Source of the DNA: Mermis nigrescens
Taxonomy: Eukaryota > Nematoda > Enoplea > Mermithida > Mermithidae
Direction of reading: 5' to 3'
Assembly (NCBI GenBank): GCA_036768485.1
Contig: JAVLUZ010000154.1
Coordinates: 42,798,284-42,862,283 of the forward strand
Length of the DNA: 64,000 bases
Shown here: positions 58,773-64,000 of the stretch, in pieces
Position numbering within the stretch: the first letter of the stretch is position 1
How the letters are laid out: each line of letters starts with the position of its first letter
The notes under the pieces: generated by a model
What the model was told of the DNA's origin: nothing
Database searches by the model: none
Seen by the model: only the letters and a program-made list of their open reading frames with translations
Translations under genes and position numbers: made by a program

Positions 58773-59835
58773 GAAAAATGAGCTTGCTAAGCGAGAGTTG
58801 TAAACTAAGAGGAGCTTAAAGTTTAAACCTACCATTAAATTATAAAGATAATAATAAAAGATTTAAAGCTTTAAGAAAAAGAAAAATGTGGTAAATTAAA
58901 ACAAATTTAAAGGATATGATGAAACATTATTGTTGAGAATAGGACGATCACGTGTTATGTATAATGACTCCTTGATTAAAAGATCAAAAGAGTTGGATGC
59001 TCGACTGATAACCTTGAAGCAATCTGATGTAATCGGATGATTGCTATTTGAGATATGTTTGTGAATAGCAGATAAACTATCACCCTGAATTGGCTTTCCT
59101 GTAGCAAATGAGATGCCAGTATGCTCTGCCATTCTACTCCCAAAATGTCGGCAAGTTTCACCGATGTAATTAGCCATACAGCTAGAACACGTATACTTAT
59201 ATACTAAATTTGAGAGTAGCTTAGCAGGAACAGCATCCTTGTTCTTGAAAACCGGCTGATACCATACGTGGGCAGCAAGAAAATTCTGGGGGGTGCAAGA
59301 TTTTTTTGAAGGTCAAAAAATGGCCTTTAATGGTGGTAGGGCGATAAAAACACCATTTTTCGACGTTTCTCATCAAGCACTATCCATTGGCATCAAAAAA
59401 TTGCGAAAAAACCGAAAAAAATTTCAATAATTGAATTCTGGGGGAGGGGTATTTTGATTTCTGGGGGGGTATTTTGGTTTCTGGGGGTGCATACTGCATA
59501 CCCCCAAACCCTCCCCACGCCCAGGTGTGGCTGATACACATAACAGGTTTGTAAACAAACCTTACTCTAATCTGAGGGTAAAATGCAGATATAACTTTTA
59601 GAATTCTGCTGCGTACATTGTAGCCATGCACACCAGTGTAAGGCAAAACAAGAGAATAGCATAGTTTATCACACCCGAATTTTATGTCATCACTCTTACT
59701 AAAAACTTTTGTCATAAAGTCTGATATGACCTTATCAATCAAGCTAAGCGGATACTCATTTTGCAGTAGAGTCTGCTTCAGCTTGTCAATATCAGAGACA
59801 AAAGTCTGATATGAGTTACAAATCATGTGAATACA
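58773..59835 (-). mobile_element. Penelope-like element, copy A (inverted, 5'-truncated)
   Basis: On the minus strand it encodes the linker after the RT (MICNSYQTFVSDIDKLKQTL) and the GIY-YIG endonuclease with YIGET and FGSRMAEHTG. It ends NNNVSSYPLNLF-stop at 58896 and has a 3'UTR ending near CTCATTTTTCAAAATTATT. It starts inside the element, about 2.4 kb after the 5' end of copy C. An M element splits it at 59262-59530. One Arg after YIGET is Cys. It lies head to head with copy B. Confidence 0.88.
59262..59530 (+). mobile_element. MITE M, copy 9, in Penelope copy A
   Basis: Ends CCATACGTGGGCAGC and GCCCAGGTGTGG, exact 6-bp CTGATA duplications. The uninterrupted target is visible in copies B and C (GTGTATCAGCCGG on their strand). 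Confidence 0.93.
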
Positions 59836-60993
59836 TCATCATATCAGAAACCCACATTTTCTGGCCTTTATGCCAAATTGTCTAGCTTCATTCCTTTTGC
59901 CTATAAAGGTTGGTTTAATAAAGACACTTGTGAGTCGTATTCACATGATTTGTAACTCATATCAGACTTTTGTCTCTGATATTGACAAGCTGAAGCAGAC
60001 TCTACTGCAAAATGAGTATCCGCTTAGCTTGATTGATAAGGTCATATCCACACCTGGGCGTGGGGGTTTGGGGGGTATGCACCCCCGCCAGAAACCAAAA
60101 TACCCCCCCCCAGAAATCAAAATACCCCCCCCCCAGAATTCAATTTTTGAAAATTTTTTTCGCTTTTTTCGCAATTTTTTTATGCCAATGGATAGTGCTT
60201 GATGAGAAACGTCGAAAAATGGTGTTTTTATCACCATACCATCGTTTTTAAGGCCATTTTTTGACCTTCAAAAAAATCTTGCACCCCCCCCAGAAATTTC
60301 TTGCTGCCCACGTATGGGACAAAAGTTTATAGTAAGAGTGATGACATAAAATTCGGGTGTGATAAACTATGCTATTCTCTTGTTTTGCCTTACACTGGTG
60401 TGCATGGCTATAATGTACGCAGCAGAATTCTAAAGGTTATATCTGCATTTTACCCTCAGATTAGAGTAAGGTTTGTTTACAAACCTGTTATGTGTATCAG
60501 CCGGTTTTTCAAGAACAAGGATGCTGTTCCTGCTAAGCTACTCTCAAATTTAGTATATAAGTATACGTGTTCTAGCTGTATGGCTAGTTACATCGGTGAA
60601 ACTCGCCGACATTTTGGGAGTAGAATGGCAGAGCATACTGGCATCTCATTTGCTACAGGAAAGGCAATTCAGGGTGATAGTTTATCTGCTATTCTCAAAC
60701 ATATCTCAAATAGCAATCATCCAATTACATCAGATTGCTTCAAGGTTATCAGTCGAGCATCCAACTCTTTTGATCTTTTAATCAAGGAGTCATTATACAT
60801 AGCACGTGATCGTCCTATTCTCAACAATAATGTTTCATCATATCCTTTAAATTTGTTTTAATTTACCACATTTTTCTTTTTCTTAAAGCTTTAAATCTTT
60901 TATTATTATCTTTATAATTTAATGGTAGGTTTAAACTTTAAGCTCCTCTTAGTTTACAACTCTCGCTTAGCAAGCTCATTTTTCAAAACTATT
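59836..60993 (+). mobile_element. Penelope-like element, copy B (direct, 5'-truncated)
   Basis: It begins ATCATCATATCAG, matching copy C at about 63342, carries a one-base insertion (CCTATAAAGG at 59902) that breaks the frame, and is split by M at 60048. From 60318 it encodes KVYSKSDDIKFGCD through an intact GIY-YIG domain (YIGETRRHFGSRMAEH) to PLNLF-stop at 60861. The 3'UTR ends with TTTTTCAAAACTATT, where copy C begins directly. This head-to-tail truncated copy forms the pseudo-LTR known for Penelope-like elements. Confidence 0.87.
60048..60317 (-). mobile_element. MITE M, copy 10, in Penelope copy B
   Basis: Ends CCACACCTGGGCGTG and GCTGCCCACGTATGG. Unlike most others there is no TSD: ten bases of Penelope (CAGACTTTAT, present in copy C) are missing at the junction. 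Confidence 0.9.
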
Positions 60994-61013
60994 CCTTCAT
61001 GATCAGTCGGTTC

Positions 61014-61068
61014 TACAATTTGCTCTGAAGATGGCCAAAGTCTTGGTCGAAACGTCAGCTACATTCGT
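61014..61068 (+). ncRNA. Hammerhead-ribozyme-like segment at the Penelope 5' end (weak)
   Basis: CTGAAGA (box I fits CUGANGA) is followed after one extra base by a 6-bp hairpin GGCCAA-AGTC-TTGGTC, then GAAAC (box II), a possible 3-bp stem III (ACG...CGT) and a UH site. Penelope-like elements are known to carry type I hammerheads in their pseudo-LTRs. Stem I pairs badly and the unpaired U before stem II is unusual, so activity is doubtful. Confidence 0.3.
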
Positions 61069-61303
61069 TAGAGTCGATAAACAATGGAAGGACAATGGGA
61101 GCGAACCACACCCTACTCCAGCAGCATTGGTTGGTCAGATTGCTTCCCCCTCTGCTACTGAAGTCAATTTTCCGAATATTTTTAGTCAATTAAGGCATAA
61201 TGGGAGAAAATCGCCTGTCAATCATACAACAACTTCAGCTAGTCAGATTACTTCCACTACTGCTACGACATCTAGGATGGGTGGAGGTAAGGGCGGGTTG
61301 GAG
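61031..61303 (+). CDS. Penelope-like ORF, first exon, part before M
   Basis: It encodes MAKVLVETSATFVRVDKQWK and continues with a Ser/Thr/Pro-rich, non-conserved stretch to MGGGKGGLE, where M copy 11 is inserted. With M and one TSD copy removed the frame continues GL (61582-61587) to the splice donor. Reading through M instead gives an accidental 186-codon frame. Confidence 0.65.
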
Positions 61304-61575
61304 GCATACGTGGGCAGCAAGGAAATTCTGGGGGGGGTGCAAGATTTTTTTGAAGGTCGAAAAATGGCCTTAAAATGGTGGTATGGCGATAAAAACACCA
61401 TTTTTCGACGTTTCTCATCAAGCACTATCCATTGGCATCAAAAAATTTGCGAAAAAAAACGAAAAAATTTTCAAAAATTGAATTCTGGGGGGTGGTATTT
61501 TCATTTCTGGGGGGGGGGGTATTTTGGTTTCTGTAGGGTGCATACCCCCCAAAACCCCCCCACGCCCAGGTGTGG
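61304..61575 (+). mobile_element. MITE M, copy 11, in Penelope copy C
   Basis: Ends GCATACGTGGGCAGC (first base mutated) and GCCCAGGTGTGG, exact 6-bp TTGGAG duplications. It interrupts the first coding exon. Confidence 0.92.
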
Positions 61576-61587
61576 TTGGAGGGCCTG

Positions 61588-61639
61588 GTGAGTTTTTAGA
61601 CTTGAAAAGTTTTTCTTTATTATTGCTTTTCTTTTCAAG
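61588..61639 (+). other. Probable spliceosomal intron in the Penelope ORF
   Basis: GTGAGTTTTT...TTCTTTTCAAG, 52 bases with a pyrimidine-rich 3' end. Unspliced, the frame meets a TAG at once. Removing it joins two open frames in phase 0. Introns are known in some Penelope-like elements. Confidence 0.6.
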
Positions 61640-64000
61640 ATTCGTTTAAAGCTAAATATATTCACAAATTTGAAGAATAAGTATGATCATGGAGTTGTGT
61701 TACTTTTGAGAAAAGTTGAGAAGCTTCAACTTCGCTATGATAAGCTTCAGTTGGATGTTGCATTTCTTAGAGAATGCGTTGATAATGATTTGCTTCCTAA
61801 ATTTCTGGCTTTCAAGGTTTCTAATAGGATGCTTAAGCGTTCTAAATGTTACATAACATGCCAGAGGCTTCTGCTAAATGAGGAATTGAAAGTTAAAATC
61901 AAAGAGGTTGAAAGAGTCCTAAGAGATTTGAAGGCGCAGATTACTTTGTTTAATTCACGAGTATCCTGGCTGGATTCTCAGGTAGCATTAACATACATTA
62001 GACGCATTGTGTCTAAATCTCTCAACCATGTTAGACAGTTGCATAGCAAGAAGGTAAAAAACTTGCTTAAGCATAAAAGTGTCAATAGTATCGATCCTGA
62101 AAAGGTTGTAGTTAATTTAAGTAACCGAGTTTTGACAGCTCATGAGAAGCTTGTGTTGTCTTATGGTATGAAGTACTCTATTACACCTAGGAAGATCGAG
62201 TATGGTGATTATCTGCTACCTTTTGAGAAACTGATGGGTTTCCTCAAGAAACAAACTGCCTTTAACTGTGACGATGTAAAAATGCAAATGATCAAGAATC
62301 AATTGCGAGACATTGCTCTTAGCTCATATTTTAATTATGATAAGAAGCATTGCGATAATTTATCAAAGCGTGACTATGAAATCCTCAGCAATCTGTCAAA
62401 AGACAAGAATATCATTGTTCTAAAGGCAGATAAGGGTAATCAAGTAGTAATTCTGAACAAAGATGACTACATTAGGAAGTTGAATGATGTCTTGAATGAT
62501 ATCTCAAAGTTCAAAGTCATTGACTGTAATCCTTGTCAGTTTATACGCTCAGTTGAGAAACGCATATCAGCCCATATACTGAAGGTTCATAAACAGAATG
62601 GACTATCTGCTGATGTCTATAAAAGTATAAATCCTGTAGGATGCAGTAATGGCAGGCTATATGGCTTGCCTAAGACTCATAAGAGAGATGTTCCTTTAAG
62701 ACCAATCTTGTCAGCCATCAACACTCCAACTTATAAGTTGGCTAAGTATTTTGTGCCGATCCTACAAGACATAAGTACTAATGAATACACTTTATGTGAC
62801 ACTGGTAGTTTCCTGACAAGACTCAAGGCTTTTACATTCAAAAGCCATCATTTTATGGCTAGTCTTGATGTTCAAAGCTTGTTCACTAATATTCCACTCA
62901 ATGAGACCATTGACATATGTATTAGGAAACTATTTGATGATCAGAATGTCGTGTTAGTAAATAATATGAATTGTCATCAATTCAAACTGCTTCTAGAACT
63001 TGCAGTTAAAGAGTGTTACTTTACGTGTAATGGTAAAATCTATCAACAGATAGATGGTGTTGCTATGGGTAATCCGCTTGGCCCAGTTCTTGCCAACATT
63101 TTCTTGAGCCATCATGAGACAAAGTGGCTCAGAGACTGTAGTATAAAGATTAGACCCAAGTTTTATGTACGTTATGTTGATGACACATTTGTAGTGTTTT
63201 CTGACAGAAATCAGCCTAGAAAGTTCTGTGATTACATGAATCAGCAACATCCTAATATGAATTTCACATTTGAAACTGAATGTGACAAGAAATTAAATTT
63301 CCTTGATGTGCTTGTTGAAAGGAAGTCCGATGATATTGTCACATCATCATATCAGAAACCCACATTTTCTGGCCTTTATGCCAAATTGTCTAGCTTCATT
63401 CCTTTTGCCTATAAAGTTGGTTTAATAAAGACACTTGTGAGTCGTATTCACATGATTTGTAACTCATATCAGACTTTTGTCTCTGATATTGACAAGCTGA
63501 AGCAGACTCTACTGCAAAATGAGTATCCGCTTAGCTTGATTGATAAGGTCATATCAGACTTTATGACAAAAGTTTATAGTAAGAGTGATGACATAAAATT
63601 CGGGTGTGATAAACTATGCTATTCTCTTGTTTTGCCTTACACTGGTGTGCATGGCTACAATGTACGCAGCAGAATTCTAAAGGTTATATCTGCATTTTAC
63701 CCTCAGATTAGAGTAAGGTTTGTTTACAAACCTGTTATGTGTATCAGCCGGTTTTTCAAGAACAAGGATGCTGTTCCTGCTAAGCTACTCTCAAATTTAG
63801 TATATAAGTATACGTGTTCTAGCTGTATGGCTAGTTACATCAGTGAAACTCGCCGACATTTTGGGAGTAGAATGGCAGAGCATACTGGCATCTCATTTGC
63901 TACAGGAAAGCCAATTCAGGGTGATAGTTTATCTGCTATTCACAAACATATCTCAAATAGCAATCATCCAATTACATCAGATTGCTTCAAGGTTATCAGT
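61640..64000 (+). CDS. Penelope-like reverse transcriptase with C-terminal GIY-YIG endonuclease (partial)
   Basis: 787 codons without a stop. In order: N-terminal region with LSYGMKYSITPRK; RT motifs KNIIVLKADKGNQVVILNK, LYGLPKTHK + RPILSAINTPTYKL, MASLDVQSLFTNIPL, GVAMGNPLGPVLANIF and the catalytic YVRYVDDTFVVF; then the thumb and linker (KLNFLDVLVER, SFIPFAYKVGLIKTLVSRI); then the GIY-YIG nuclease with CSSCMASYISETRRHFGSR. The order and motifs define an endonuclease-bearing Penelope-like element, which copies itself by nicking DNA and priming reverse transcription there. Gly of YIG is Ser in this copy but Gly in copies A and B. The last approximately 50 codons fall beyond the window. Confidence 0.93.
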   Translation, partial: MRLKLNIFTNLKNKYDHGVVLLLRKVEKLQLRYDKLQLDVAFLRECVDNDLLPKFLAFKVSNRMLKRSKCYITCQRLLLNEELKVKIKEVERVLRDLKAQITLFNSRVSWLDSQVALTYIRRIVSKSLNHVRQLHSKKVKNLLKHKSVNSIDPEKVVVNLSNRVLTAHEKLVLSYGMKYSITPRKIEYGDYLLPFEKLMGFLKKQTAFNCDDVKMQMIKNQLRDIALSSYFNYDKKHCDNLSKRDYEILSNLSKDKNIIVLKADKGNQVVILNKDDYIRKLNDVLNDISKFKVIDCNPCQFIRSVEKRISAHILKVHKQNGLSADVYKSINPVGCSNGRLYGLPKTHKRDVPLRPILSAINTPTYKLAKYFVPILQDISTNEYTLCDTGSFLTRLKAFTFKSHHFMASLDVQSLFTNIPLNETIDICIRKLFDDQNVVLVNNMNCHQFKLLLELAVKECYFTCNGKIYQQIDGVAMGNPLGPVLANIFLSHHETKWLRDCSIKIRPKFYVRYVDDTFVVFSDRNQPRKFCDYMNQQHPNMNFTFETECDKKLNFLDVLVERKSDDIVTSSYQKPTFSGLYAKLSSFIPFAYKVGLIKTLVSRIHMICNSYQTFVSDIDKLKQTLLQNEYPLSLIDKVISDFMTKVYSKSDDIKFGCDKLCYSLVLPYTGVHGYNVRSRILKVISAFYPQIRVRFVYKPVMCISRFFKNKDAVPAKLLSNLVYKYTCSSCMASYISETRRHFGSRMAEHTGISFATGKPIQGDSLSAIHKHISNSNHPITSDCFKVIS

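Larger units (their letters stand above)
60994..64000 (+). mobile_element. Penelope-like element, copy C (5' complete, cut by window end)
   Basis: It starts CCTTCATGATCAGTCGG directly after the 3' end of copy B. It carries a 5' exon, a 52-base intron, and a long frame with RT and GIY-YIG domains that runs past the window edge. It is interrupted only by an M element in the first exon. Confidence 0.9.

Noticed and set aside
61031..61591. 186-codon frame reading from Penelope exon 1 through M
   Set aside because: The second half is MITE M sequence; removal of M and the intron restores the real frame.

Overview
This is a gene-poor, AT-rich stretch of an animal genome, most likely an invertebrate and probably an arthropod. 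The evidence is spliced orthologues of metazoan genes with multi-kilobase introns, an endonuclease-bearing Penelope-like retroelement, CR1/Jockey-like LINE remnants, a pogo/Tigger relic and many non-autonomous DNA transposons. The species cannot be named from the sequence alone.

Three host genes can be supported, all on the minus strand. Exon 1 of a TTC7-like gene (1473-1874) continues off the left edge. An EMC7 gene (ER membrane protein complex subunit 7) runs from exon 1 (45785-46026) through exon 2 (about 39019-39246) to exon 3 (36257-36383), with a tentative last exon at 25703-25807. A complete, uninterrupted OSTC gene (oligosaccharyltransferase subunit) lies at 50879-51331. EMC7 and OSTC both act in the ER membrane. 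TTC7 is a scaffold of the plasma-membrane PI4-kinase complex.

Most of the remaining DNA is mobile-element sequence, often nested several layers deep. Many boundaries are fixed by target-site duplications (TSDs). Main players (my own letters): X, 2.4-2.9 kb, ends TAGTGATCGACCGGGG, 8-bp TSD; Y, Q, V and W, relatives of X whose ends carry different GC-rich palindromes; Z, 1.4 kb, ends CAGAGGCGTAGCCAGG, 8-bp TSD; N, G, K and J, further elements with hAT-like or 8-bp-TSD ends; M, about 260 bp, ends CCAYACSTGGGC, 6-bp TSD; U, an M relative; S, P and R, small MITE-like repeats; and several long foldbacks.

Layout. 1-7 kb: TTC7 exon 1, R repeats, microsatellite, a hAT-like relic and a hairpin. 7-15 kb: LINE relic, then X1 split by a foldback and by another X. 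15-19 kb: N containing G containing M. 20-24 kb: Tigger split by X. 25-31 kb: V with a mariner-like foldback, then Q containing Z. 31-36 kb: M and S clusters, then Y. 36-46 kb: EMC7 exons with introns full of repeats. 46-51 kb: Z, K, R, S and OSTC. 51-57 kb: a four-layer nest X>W>Z>X. 58-64 kb: a Penelope-like complex with one inverted and two direct copies, each hit by its own M insertion. The last copy keeps a long open RT + GIY-YIG reading frame that runs off the right edge.
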